NCBI GenBank assembly: GCA_947498785.1
Contig: CANMLS010000001.1
Span: 186,001-250,000 of the forward strand
DNA: 64,000 nucleotides
Source of the DNA: an uncultured Aquimarina sp.
GTDB taxonomy: Bacteria > Bacteroidota > Bacteroidia > Flavobacteriales > Flavobacteriaceae
Direction of reading: 5' to 3'
Below are positions 34,623-43,185 of the stretch, piece by piece. The translations under genes were made by a program, and so were the position numbers. Each line of letters begins with the position of its first letter. Position 1 is the stretch's first letter. The notes beneath the pieces are model-generated. The model was given only the letters and a program-made list of their open reading frames with translations, had not been told where the DNA came from and ran no database searches.

Positions 34623-35411
34623 ATGATTTCATTAAAAACTAAAGAGTTTTTAGGTAAAACGACAAGACAGTTTTCTTTTGATGATTATGATATTTCTATG
34701 GTTAAATATCATCAACCAGTTTCAGAAGATTGGCATTCTCATGAAAAGTATCATCTTTCCTTAATTCTACAAGGAGGAAACTTAGAATCCAGAAAAGGAG
34801 AAGATATTCAGATACTACCAGGAAGAATAGTACTATATGATAGAGAAGAAGTACATCGTAATCTACATACCACGTTCCCTTCTGAGAATCTCAATATAGA
34901 AATAGATGATCTATTCTTTAAGCAAAATGAACTTTCAACTTCAGGTTTTAAAACAGCAATTCTTAAAAACACAGAGGCTCAGTTTAATTTATTGAAGATG
35001 TATAAAGAACTATCAATTAATGATATTTCCTCCTCAGAATCTATTCATTCTTTATTACTCACTTTGTTTTCGGGTTATAGTAAAGTGATTGATTGCAGAC
35101 CTCCTTGGGTAGATGTCATTAAAGAATTATTATGTGATCGGTGGAATGAATTTATTACCTTAGAAGAACTATCCCAAGAACTTCATATACACCCTGTTAC
35201 AATTTCGAGATACTTTTCTAAGTATTTTAATTGTACGCTTGGAGAATATATGCGTAGAATTAAAATAGAAAAAGCAATTTTATATTTAAAGCATAGCAAT
35301 AAATCTCTCACAGAAATTACTTTTCTATGTGGTTTTTCTGATCAAAGTCATTTTTCTAAGATATTTAAACTCAATACAGGTTTTAGGCCTTATGAGTTCA
35401 GAAAAATTTAA
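34623..35411 (+). CDS. AraC-family transcriptional regulator
   Basis: 262 residues. A cupin-like sensor domain comes first (about 20-110; WHSHEKYHLSLILQG and LPGRIVLYDREEVHRN), then two helix-turn-helix units at about 170-260 (TLEELSQELHIHPVTISRYFSKYFNCTLGEYMRRIKIEKAILYL and TEITFLCGFSDQSHFSKIFKLNTGFRPYEFRK). The ligand is unknown. It is divergent from the beta-propeller pair (139 bp apart) and precedes an S41 peptidase gene, so either could be its target. Confidence 0.92.
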   Translation: MISLKTKEFLGKTTRQFSFDDYDISMVKYHQPVSEDWHSHEKYHLSLILQGGNLESRKGEDIQILPGRIVLYDREEVHRNLHTTFPSENLNIEIDDLFFKQNELSTSGFKTAILKNTEAQFNLLKMYKELSINDISSSESIHSLLLTLFSGYSKVIDCRPPWVDVIKELLCDRWNEFITLEELSQELHIHPVTISRYFSKYFNCTLGEYMRRIKIEKAILYLKHSNKSLTEITFLCGFSDQSHFSKIFKLNTGFRPYEFRKI

Positions 35412-35525
35412 TAGATTATTTACTTCAGGTTAATTTCATTCTATTTTTTAAGGTGTTTTCTTAATTAATTTACATTATCAGTAAATTATTACATTATTCA
35501 TCTAATTAAATCATTCAAAACAATT

Positions 35526-36857
35526 ATGAAACAAACAGTCCTGATAAAAAGTATAATAGTAATCGCATTTCTTTTCATTAAAACCCCTTCTTTTTCTCAG
35601 TATCATAATAATGATATTATAAAGCAAGCGCAGAAATTATTAGAAAAGAATTATATCTTTTTGGATAAAGCAAAAGAAACAAATGCACACCTTGATGTAT
35701 TAATGAAAAAAGGTTTCTTTGATGAAAAATCTCCCATTGATTTTGCAAAAACACTTACCTTGGAGTTACGAAAGATTACAAAGGATAAACACCTTTATTT
35801 TTCAAACCCAAGAGTAAATAAAGGGGAAAAGAAAACAGAAAGATCAATTACAGAAAACCTAGCCAGATATAAATCTCCAATGCTAAGGGGGTTTAAGTTT
35901 TTGGAAGATAATATTGGATATATAGATTTGGCTTTTTTTGGCGGATCTGAAGAGCATTTAGCAAAGATTGATTTTGTCATGAAAGAAATGCAAATTGCAG
36001 ATGCTATTATTATTGACTTGAGAAGGAATGGAGGTGGATACCCTACTACAGTTAATTACTTATCCAGTTACTTCTTTAGTGAAAAAATATTACTTAATTC
36101 TATTTATTCTCGTGCACAAAATCATACTGAAGAATTCTGGGTGGTGGATGTAAATGGAGTAAAAAGGCCCAAAGTACCAGTGTATATACTAACTAGTACA
36201 TCTACATTTTCTGGAGCAGAAGATTTTTCATATACAATGCAAAGTAGAAGTAGAGCTACTATAATTGGAGAAGTCACGGGAGGAGGTGCACATCCAACAC
36301 AATATTTTCCTTTGGATCAAGGTTTTGGAATAGGTATACCCTTTGCGAGAACTATAAATACAGTCACAAAAACTAATTGGGAAGGAGTTGGTGTACAACC
36401 TGATATTAAAATGTCTGCTGATGATGCTCTAGAAAAAGCGAAAGAATTGGCAATAGAAGAAGCTTCAAAATATAAAAATTCCTTTTTTAAACCATTAGAA
36501 AATGCACTTATAGCTTTAAAGGAAAAAAATAAAACCGATGAAAATAACAATAATGTATATAAACAACTTGAGTTGTTGGTAAAAGCTAATATACTAGGAG
36601 AAGGAAGTGTAAACGAAATTGGATATTCATATATTCAAAGTAAAAAACCAAAAATAGCTCAGGTTATTTTTAAATCTAACACTCTTATGTTTCCAGATTC
36701 TGCAAATGCATGGGATAGTCTTGCAGAGAGTTATTTAAATTTAGACAATAAAGAAAAAGCTATCGAGTATTACAATAAAGCTATAAAATTGGATCCAGAA
36801 GGAAGTGTTGGAGATAATGCTCGAACAATGCTAAAAAAATTACAACAAAAGTTATAG
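35526..36857 (+). CDS. S41-family (Tsp/tricorn-like) peptidase with TPR tail
   Basis: 443 residues. Signal peptide (PSFSQ) and a small N-terminal helical cap precede the S41 core: DLRRNGGG at 164-171, the nucleophile region TSTFSGAEDF with S229, and the strand-turn IIGEVTGGGAHP. No PDZ domain is seen. The last 75 residues form TPR repeats (ANAWDSLAESYLNLDNKEKAIEYYNKAIKLDPE). This S41-plus-TPR form is common in Bacteroidetes periplasm or surface and is usually of unknown substrate. Confidence 0.92.
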   Translation: MKQTVLIKSIIVIAFLFIKTPSFSQYHNNDIIKQAQKLLEKNYIFLDKAKETNAHLDVLMKKGFFDEKSPIDFAKTLTLELRKITKDKHLYFSNPRVNKGEKKTERSITENLARYKSPMLRGFKFLEDNIGYIDLAFFGGSEEHLAKIDFVMKEMQIADAIIIDLRRNGGGYPTTVNYLSSYFFSEKILLNSIYSRAQNHTEEFWVVDVNGVKRPKVPVYILTSTSTFSGAEDFSYTMQSRSRATIIGEVTGGGAHPTQYFPLDQGFGIGIPFARTINTVTKTNWEGVGVQPDIKMSADDALEKAKELAIEEASKYKNSFFKPLENALIALKEKNKTDENNNNVYKQLELLVKANILGEGSVNEIGYSYIQSKKPKIAQVIFKSNTLMFPDSANAWDSLAESYLNLDNKEKAIEYYNKAIKLDPEGSVGDNARTMLKKLQQKL

Positions 36858-37220
36858 CGCATCAATGATTAATTACTAATCATTAAACCCGCATTATGCC
36901 TTAAAAAATCTATTACATCTTTGAACTACTGCAAATACTGGCGCTTCACTATATTTTTTAATTTCACCATAACGATGCTATGCAGAAATTAAGAAAATAT
37001 CAATATTTATGGTATTTCAAAGCTTCATCACGAAGTTCTAATACATAAAACGGGTTAAAAATATACTTTTTAAAAGATCAACCAGATCATTTCTAAGAAA
37101 GGATAATTTTAGGGGAGTAATATCTCGTATAATTACCGCTTAGAAATGATCTGGCTTTGTTTTATGATAAAATTTCAAGACTGTTCTTAACATTCAAATA
37201 ATGAAAACAAGAAACTTCAT
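36858..37220. other. 363-bp region between convergent genes with a long stem-loop
   Basis: The main feature is a perfect 16-bp inverted repeat (37082-37097 with 37139-37154) around a 41-base loop that itself contains a GTAAT/ATTAC stem. A T-rich tail follows on the plus strand. No gene is seen. Confidence 0.5.
37082..37154. repeat. 16-bp perfect inverted repeat / structured stem-loop
   Basis: The arms CCAGATCATTTCTAAG and its reverse complement enclose a folded loop. It could end the S41 transcript at a distance (225 bp) or be a small palindromic repeat unit. Confidence 0.6.
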
Positions 37221-37430
37221 CTATTTCTCTTTATAATCGATGATATCTTTTATTTCCACTCCCATATAATCTGCTATTTTTTTTAATCTTTCAAAGTCTT
37301 TTAATAGATCTTTTCGTTTAACGACATAATCTCCAGCCTGAGGACTAACTCCCAGAACTTTTGAAATACCATATACCGTTTTAGCTCCTTTACTTTTTTT
37401 GAGGAGCTTTTTTAATTTTCTATTAACCAT
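37221..37430 (-). CDS. Small helix-turn-helix (Cro/C1-like) DNA-binding protein
   Basis: 69 residues from the ATG at 37430. Very basic N-terminus (KLKKLLKKSKGAKTV), then an HTH reading YGISKVLGVSPQAGDYVVKRKDLLKDFERLKKIADYMGVEIKDII. Small phage-type repressors look like this. It is divergent from a small secreted protein gene; a perfect 14-bp palindrome TTTGATTAATCAAA (37452) lies between them and is a candidate operator. Confidence 0.7.
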   Translation of the reverse strand: MVNRKLKKLLKKSKGAKTVYGISKVLGVSPQAGDYVVKRKDLLKDFERLKKIADYMGVEIKDIIDYKEK

Positions 37431-37451
37431 AAAACAAACATACATATAATG

Positions 37452-37465
37452 TTTGATTAATCAAA
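37452..37465. promoter_or_regulatory. Candidate operator palindrome
   Basis: TTTGATTAATCAAA is a perfect palindrome in the 115-bp gap between divergent genes. A related half, ATTTGATTATTAAA, follows at about 37487. Confidence 0.45.
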
Positions 37466-37545
37466 TAAATTTTTATTAAAAAAATATTTGATTATTAAAA
37501 TAATGTTTGTATATTCGTGAAATACAAATCCAAAATCATCAAACT

Positions 37546-37890
37546 ATGAAACTCTTACTCGCAACTGTAGTGTTTTGCGTATCTATAGGAAATGCCACCG
37601 CATCGACAACAGATCCTTTTTCAATTAAAAAGAAAGAAAAAATAGAGCGTAAAAAAGAAAATGCTGCTCAAAATAAAAATGCACATTCTTTAAAAAAATG
37701 GAGGATAACAATAGAGTATACCAATGGTAATGTATTATCTAAAACTATTGTTGTTAATAAAAATTCTAAATTGAGTGCTTTAGAAACAGCATTTAACGAA
37801 GCTGATGAACATTTAAAGAATATTAAAAATGTAAAAGAATATAGTATATCTCCTGTTACCAACTCTTATGTAGTATTAGCTGGAGAATAA
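37546..37890 (+). CDS. Small secreted protein of unknown function
   Basis: 114 residues from the ATG at 37546, with a signal peptide (LLATVVFCVSIGNATAS) and a Lys-rich linker (KKKEKIERKKENAAQNKNAH). The mature beta-alpha-beta domain reads WRITIEYTNGNVLSKTIVVNKNSKLSALETAFNEADEHLKNI, then VKEYSISPVTNSYVVLAGE. I do not recognise the family. It faces the small HTH gene and ends at a hairpin terminator, so it is transcribed singly. Confidence 0.75.
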   Translation: MKLLLATVVFCVSIGNATASTTDPFSIKKKEKIERKKENAAQNKNAHSLKKWRITIEYTNGNVLSKTIVVNKNSKLSALETAFNEADEHLKNIKNVKEYSISPVTNSYVVLAGE

Positions 37891-37929
37891 AATTTAATCA
37901 ATATCTTGAACTTACCTATACTTATAGAA

Positions 37930-37958
37930 AAGGGCCATAAAACATGGTCCTTTTTTTA
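37930..37958 (+). terminator. Intrinsic terminator
   Basis: Stem AGGGCCAT/ATGGTCCT (one G-U pair) with a five-base loop and a run of seven T, 40 bp after the small secreted protein gene. Confidence 0.85.
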
Positions 37959-37992
37959 TATTTAATGTTCTTTAATTGAGTTTAATTACCTT

Positions 37993-39249
37993 TTAAAAGT
38001 TTTGATCTAGAATTACTTTCCCTTTAGGTTCCTGAGTGATATTTAAATAATCAACTTCTCCAGCTCCCAAAAACCGATATCGAAAACCAACAATATTTCC
38101 TATCGATTTATTATACAGTCCAGAGTAAATTTCTTTATCGTCTATTAACACGATTACATGTTTTTCTTTGATGTTTATACCAATCGTTCTAAACTCTGAT
38201 AGATCAACACCAAATACAGAAAGGTCATGCTCCTTTCCGTTTAAATATACATCGTTAAGCATAAGATTAATATCAGAAACACATCCAGGAATAGAGAAAG
38301 GAATGACTAATGCACCATTGGTTCCTAAGACTACTATTTTCAAAGATTGACAAACGGCCCATTTTTCTTTGTATACATTACGTACAGATGTTTTTATGGA
38401 TAGGTTATCCCCAGACGAATCTTTAAAATCTTTTACCAAATGAAAAGAAGAAACAATAGGTGTTGAATTGGCAGTAATCTCTTGCAGAATAGGCTTTGAA
38501 AAAGATAAATTATTATGAAATAAATCTTTGCTTTGCACATATTTTGGAACTGGTTTGTAATCTATAGTACCAATCCACTCCTCAGAAGAAATAAATAAAT
38601 CATGTTCTTTTATAAGCTTACCATCAATTAGAAGTTTAGCGCCAAAGTAACCAGGATAGTAATAAATTCCAGTCGCCTGATTCTGTTCTGGATTTATTTT
38701 AATAGTCTTAGTAACATCCCAAAACTGTTGAATATAAATACTATCTGATGTGATATGGTTTAAATCAAAATCAAAAACTACAGAGTTTGGTAAACCATCA
38801 GTTATAGGTTGGCTACTAAATTCTATTTTTGTAAGGTCAATTTCTTTCAATTTATTCTGATTAGATCCAATCATAGAGTAAAAAGAAATAAATACAATAG
38901 TCAAAACTGCTGCTGATGTTACAATAATTCCCATATTTTGAAGTATCCTTTTTTCTAACCATAATGGTTTTTGACTTTCGTTTTTAAGTTTAAAATCTCT
39001 CCAATTTATATATCCCGCAAATTGAGAAAGAGTATTTAAAGTACTAATACTAGGAGCACTTTTATAGTTAACCTTACCCCAAATTCGTTTTAATGTAGTG
39101 GGACTTAAAAGAACTTGAGTATGTTGTTGAATAGTTTCACTTAATTCAATGAATACATCATTGTGCCAAAAATCAGAACTTCCCCATTCGAGATTTTCTT
39201 CAATTTCGAGGAGACACTTTTGTACTAATTTATGTTCGGGATATTTCAT
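37993..39249 (-). CDS. Membrane-anchored protein with cytoplasmic HTH-like domain and extracytoplasmic beta domain
   Basis: 418 residues from the ATG at 39249. The cytoplasmic N-terminus (about 1-100) has an HTH-like helical set, LSETIQQHTQVLLSPTTLKRIWGKV, STLNTLSQFAGYINWRDF. A single membrane helix follows at about 108-130 (GIIVTSAAVLTIVFISFY). The outer part has a PKD-like piece (GIYYYPGYFGAKLLIDGKLIKEHDLF) and a concanavalin/LamG-like C-terminal domain (FHLVKDFKD through RYRFLGAGEVDYL). The layout suggests a one-component transmembrane regulator. It is a repeated flavobacterial family with no assigned role that I know of. It faces the LamG-like gene 124 bp away. Confidence 0.82.
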   Translation of the reverse strand: MKYPEHKLVQKCLLEIEENLEWGSSDFWHNDVFIELSETIQQHTQVLLSPTTLKRIWGKVNYKSAPSISTLNTLSQFAGYINWRDFKLKNESQKPLWLEKRILQNMGIIVTSAAVLTIVFISFYSMIGSNQNKLKEIDLTKIEFSSQPITDGLPNSVVFDFDLNHITSDSIYIQQFWDVTKTIKINPEQNQATGIYYYPGYFGAKLLIDGKLIKEHDLFISSEEWIGTIDYKPVPKYVQSKDLFHNNLSFSKPILQEITANSTPIVSSFHLVKDFKDSSGDNLSIKTSVRNVYKEKWAVCQSLKIVVLGTNGALVIPFSIPGCVSDINLMLNDVYLNGKEHDLSVFGVDLSEFRTIGINIKEKHVIVLIDDKEIYSGLYNKSIGNIVGFRYRFLGAGEVDYLNITQEPKGKVILDQNF

Positions 39250-39372
39250 AATCTCTAACAAAAATCATCAAAAAATAGGACTTGAACAACATTGAATCGA
39301 TTTGAACGAACTTGTTTCTACTTTATTTAACAAGAGGTAAGAACTTAGGACTCAATCAAAAAATCAATTCTT

Positions 39373-40479
39373 ATGATCAAAGTATTCACTTTCGTTGTAT
39401 TGAGTACGTTTTGTATTCACACAACAAAATCACAAAACATTATCCCAATGGATACAACTCACTGGGAAATTAATGCTCAATCTTATGTCCTTAAGAAATT
39501 TGAAGGTAAAGATGCTATTTATATTCAACGTGGTTTAGCATATCTAAAGGACACCAAATTTTTAAATGGCACTATAGAATTTGACATATACCTTACCAAA
39601 AATCAAGGATTTCCAGGGGTTAGATTTAGAGCAGTGGATAGATCTAATATGGAATCTTTTTATCTGCGGGCTCATTTGTCAGGAAAACCAGATGCAAATC
39701 AAGTCACTCCTGTCATTAATGGAATTTCGCCTTGGCAACTCTATTTTGGGCCAAGATATTCTTTTCCCTATGACTATAATTATAATGGTTGGACACATGT
39801 AAAGTTAGTGGTTAATGGTCGTAGAGCACAGATATATCTAGATTATGCAAAAAAACCTAATTTATCATGGGGTTTGATTCGTGAACCTCATGAAGGAGAA
39901 GTTGCTATAGGTGGAGGTGGAGCTTCTGCTATGCACTACGCAAATTTTTCAATCAATAAAAACGAATACGATATTGTAGATTTTAAACCAGTAGAAAGAA
40001 AACCAATTGATGGGTTAGTTCCAGAATGGCGGGTTTCTGACATTTTTGAAGAAAAACAATTAGATGATCTTACAAAGTTAACACAGATTATTAAGTCCAG
40101 AAAGTGGGGTAAAATGATTCAGGTAGAAGAAGGTACTGCCGCCAATATTGCAAGAGAGGTAGTTTTAAGAGATGGAACTCCCAAAAACACTGTTTTTGCA
40201 AAAATTACTATCGTATCAGATAAAGATCAGGTAAAATTATTTGAATTCGGATATAGTGATAGAGTAGTAGCTATATTAAATAATACAGCAATCTATAAAG
40301 GGACTAATAGATGGCGATCCAGAGATTATCGCTATCTGGGAACAATAGGATTATTTGATGCTATTTATCTTAACCTAAAAATAGGAGAAAACACATTGTT
40401 ATTAGCCGTTTCTGAAGATTTTGGAGGTTGGTTAGTTACAGGTAAATTTTCTGATCCAAAAGGAATTAATATCAAATAA
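39373..40479 (+). CDS. Secreted concanavalin/LamG-like protein
   Basis: 368 residues with a signal peptide (HTTKSQ). The first domain (about 25-200) is a jelly-roll of the LamG/3-keto-disaccharide-hydrolase kind: FLNGTIEFDIYL, GFPGVRFRAVD, NGWTHVKLVVNGRRAQIYLDYAKKP and GEVAIGGGGASAMHYANFSI. The second (about 205-365) is another beta domain with VVAILNNTAIYKGTNRWRSRDYRYLGTIGLFD. Glycan binding or cleavage is plausible, but no catalytic pair is identified. It is divergent from the membrane-anchored HTH protein that carries its own LamG-like domain. Confidence 0.82.
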   Translation: MIKVFTFVVLSTFCIHTTKSQNIIPMDTTHWEINAQSYVLKKFEGKDAIYIQRGLAYLKDTKFLNGTIEFDIYLTKNQGFPGVRFRAVDRSNMESFYLRAHLSGKPDANQVTPVINGISPWQLYFGPRYSFPYDYNYNGWTHVKLVVNGRRAQIYLDYAKKPNLSWGLIREPHEGEVAIGGGGASAMHYANFSINKNEYDIVDFKPVERKPIDGLVPEWRVSDIFEEKQLDDLTKLTQIIKSRKWGKMIQVEEGTAANIAREVVLRDGTPKNTVFAKITIVSDKDQVKLFEFGYSDRVVAILNNTAIYKGTNRWRSRDYRYLGTIGLFDAIYLNLKIGENTLLLAVSEDFGGWLVTGKFSDPKGINIK

Positions 40480-40493
40480 AACTGATTTTATAT

Positions 40494-41369
40494 TTAAAAC
40501 TTCACATTAAGATTAATGGTTGTAGTCTCTATTTTATTGTACTTTAAATCCGGAGCATATCCATTTCTATAGGCAACACCTATACTGATATGCTCTTGTT
40601 TCCCTGGGTAATAGTTAAGGGAAAGATTAACTAAAGGAAGCTCCTTTTTAATCATAGAACTATTACCCAAAACCCCTCTGTAAGTTCCGTCAAAAATAAG
40701 TTGTATAGATCGTGGCAAAGCCCAATATTCTATAAATAACCGTGCAAATAAAGCTGAAAAAGTTTCTGTTTCTCCTTGTAAAACAAGATCAGGAACTTCA
40801 TTGTATTCATAACCAAAATATGGGAAATATAACCCTTTGTAATCTACTTCGTCATTTTTAAAACGCCATGTGACACCTGGTAAATATGAATATTCTGGAT
40901 CACCAATAAATGATAATTGCCCTACATATCTTAGCTCATTATGATCTTCCAAAAGATTACGTTTAAATGCAAAGTTAGATAACAGATAAGGTTTTAGTAT
41001 AAAACTTTGACCAAAATAATACTCTCCGTTAAGACCAGCAGTTAATTTATCGTTTTCATTATCGTCATTAGAAGATTTATGCCATTCAGCCACAGGATAT
41101 AGTAATAAAACAGAATTTGTATGTTTCAATAATTCAATTTCAGCAAATTTAACTGCCAAATCTACATTTATAAAATCATTATCTGATTTATGGTTCTCAA
41201 AGAAACTAAACGTAGCAGGTTTATATTCATTTACCGAACCATCAAAAGTTTTTCTAATGCTAATATTATTTCGCTCTAACCAATTTTGAGTATCATCTTG
41301 AGAAAAGAGATCCATAGGAATGATACATACACATAATACCACTACAATTGGAATAAAATAACTTTTCAT
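40494..41369 (-). CDS. Outer-membrane beta-barrel-like protein
   Basis: 291 residues with a signal peptide (MDLFSQ) and alternating strands rich in aromatics ending in a TINLNVKF signal. Strands include INVDLAVKFAEI, TAGLNGEYYFGQSFILKPYLLSNFAFK, LRYVGQLSFIG, YKGLYFPYFGYEYN, FSALFARLFIEYWALP and LSLNYYPGKQEHISIGVAYRNGY. The family is not recognised. The start overlaps the previous small gene by four bases (ATGA), so the two are coupled. It converges on the LamG-like gene with 14 bp between stops. Confidence 0.83.
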   Translation of the reverse strand: MKSYFIPIVVVLCVCIIPMDLFSQDDTQNWLERNNISIRKTFDGSVNEYKPATFSFFENHKSDNDFINVDLAVKFAEIELLKHTNSVLLLYPVAEWHKSSNDDNENDKLTAGLNGEYYFGQSFILKPYLLSNFAFKRNLLEDHNELRYVGQLSFIGDPEYSYLPGVTWRFKNDEVDYKGLYFPYFGYEYNEVPDLVLQGETETFSALFARLFIEYWALPRSIQLIFDGTYRGVLGNSSMIKKELPLVNLSLNYYPGKQEHISIGVAYRNGYAPDLKYNKIETTTINLNVKF

Positions 41370-41647
41370 AACCTATGGTTTATTTTGTTATTGATCAAAC
41401 TACAAAGTAGAGCAACGGTTAAATTACTTTTCTTTATTTCTGTTGCTAAAACTGTAGCATTAGGTTCAAAATTTTTAACATACCCTCTTAGTGCCAATGC
41501 CATACTAATTAGTTGTGGATTATTCATTTTAATTGGGTGACTTTTTAATATAAAATTGTCCTTCAATTTATGAATAGGAAACCTTGAGAATTTAGAAACA
41601 AAGTCTTTAACATCTGTAAAAATTTCTGATTGAGTTGGCTTTTTCAT
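41366..41647 (-). CDS. Small cytoplasmic protein of unknown function, coupled to the barrel gene
   Basis: 93 residues without a signal peptide, basic and helical: KKPTQSEIFTDVKDFVSKFSRFPIHKL, then NNPQLISMALALRGYVKNFEPNATVLATEIKKSNLTVALLC. No family recognised. Translational coupling (ATGA) to an outer-membrane protein gene suggests a real gene whose product acts together with or controls the barrel. The IS4 element inserted about 80 bp upstream may have separated it from its native promoter. Confidence 0.65.
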   Translation of the reverse strand: MKKPTQSEIFTDVKDFVSKFSRFPIHKLKDNFILKSHPIKMNNPQLISMALALRGYVKNFEPNATVLATEIKKSNLTVALLCSLINNKINHRL

Positions 41648-41722
41648 AATGCTATTCTTTAATATTTCAAAAGTAACATTTGCAAATGACTTTTATATAT
41701 CAACCCGTAGTATTATTGAAGA

Positions 41723-41731
41723 GTTGAGAAT
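41723..41731. repeat. Target-site duplication, left copy
   Basis: AGTTGAGAA, directly before the left inverted repeat of the IS4 element; the same nine bases follow the right end. Confidence 0.85.
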
Positions 41732-43036
41732 AGTACTGATGCGTTAAAATTCATTAATCGAATAATTTTATTTGTTCATTGACATTTTGATTTGAAATTG
41801 TTTTGGTAAGCAATTCTTTTATTGATGTTTTATCCATTGCAGATATGCCTAAGATTTGTATGATTTCATAAATTGATAACTCACTTTTTAAGGAGTGTTT
41901 GATACGTGCTATTATCAAATATGTGCAAATAGCTATCCATACATGAGTGTTAACTGCATTTTCAGTATGTCCCCAAAGCTTTTTTATAGTTAAGTTTTGT
42001 TTTATCCACTTAAAGAAGGTTTCTATTTACCACCGATTACGGTAGAGTTTTGCCACTTCAAGTGCTGACACCTTGGTATTGTTGGTCAGAAATAGTAGTA
42101 TCCTATCGTTTTTCTTATCATAGTATTCAACTAATCTAAGAGGTTCTGGATATAGTTTTTTAGACTTATACCCATTTAGAACTATTATTTTGTCGCTTCT
42201 AAGACCTGTTGTCGTATCGATGTTAAAATTTTTCTCTATGGTATCATAACTTATGTTCGACTTAGCTCTTGTGACAAAAAAGGCTTGACAAGCATTAATG
42301 CGATAGAGAGCTTGGAAATCAACATAAGCTTTATCCATAAGATAAATAGCGTGAGGTACAGGGATCAATAAATCCAATATGTTACTGTCATGATATTTTC
42401 CGTCACTTACTAGTATAAATGAAGGTATATTACCTCTTAGATCCAATAATGTATGGATCTTTACAGCTCCTTTAGAATATTTTCCAGGAGCCCAATTAAA
42501 TAACATAAGACTCAGAGAAATCGTTGTGGAATCCAAAGCAAAGACCTCATTATTTAAGTTGATATTTGGTATTGGGTATGAATTATAAAGAGGTCGGATC
42601 TGATCAATTAAATATTGTCCGAAATCACCAAAAATTCGCCAATCCCTGCGCTCATTGGCACGAGATAAAGAAGACTGGTTTACATATCTACTAAAACCAA
42701 GATGATAAAATTTATTCCTATGTGCCTTAAGGCAAGTGGCAATATCTCTTAAAGAATTACGAGAAGTCAATTGACCAAAGAACAATTGAATAAATTGATT
42801 CCAACAGTTAAAATTTCTAGATCTATAATCTCCGTTATATCTCTTTACGCATTTTTCAAACTCATACTTGTTTATAAATTGTAAAAGTTGAGCAAAGACA
42901 TATTTTCCAGAATTCATAACAGTTTTTAAGCTGCTAAACTAAAAGTCATTTCAAATCAAAAAATCAAAGAACGACTATTAACCCCTGTCATTAAAGAGGT
43001 TATTGGAAAAATTAAAAAGTTAACGCATCACTAGTA
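41732..43036. mobile_element. IS4-family insertion sequence, 1305 bp, with terminal repeats and target duplication
   Basis: The left end (41732-41748) and right end (43020-43036) form a 17-bp inverted repeat with two mismatches: TAGTACTGATGCGTTAA against TACTAGTGATGCGTTAA. Just outside, AGTTGAGAA occurs as a direct repeat at 41723-41731 and 43037-43045, a 9-bp target duplication. The single gene inside is an interrupted IS4-type transposase on the minus strand. Intact ends plus a fresh-looking duplication show one insertion event, while the coding fault makes the copy unable to move by its own enzyme. Confidence 0.9.
41754..42917 (-). pseudogene. IS4-family transposase, nonsense-interrupted
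   Basis: The coding frame runs 296 codons from the ATG at 42917 to a TAA at 42027, then continues in the same frame for another 90 codons to 41754. The break falls inside the IS4 signature Y-R-N-R-W-x-I-E-T-F-F-K: the stop stands where this family normally has Gln (CAA to TAA). Catalytic D129 (ALDSTTIS) and D195 (LMDKAYVDF) are before the stop; catalytic Glu lies two codons after it. The truncated product is therefore expected to be inactive. An N-terminal DUF4372-like segment is present. No frameshift is seen, so a single base change explains the defect. Confidence 0.9.
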
Positions 43037-43045
43037 AGTTGAGAA
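43037..43045. repeat. Target-site duplication, right copy
   Basis: AGTTGAGAA, directly after the right inverted repeat. The next two bases (TA) also match the left side by chance or by a longer duplication. Confidence 0.85.
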
Positions 43046-43185
43046 TATTTAAGGTATACATATTAATACAAATAATGTATTTGTCGAAGTGTTAAATAAC
43101 AATTTTGTAACCTTTTTTAACAACACTTTGTCAAATCAATGTGAATTCGCAATAAAAGTAAGTAATCATATTAATTTTATACAAG

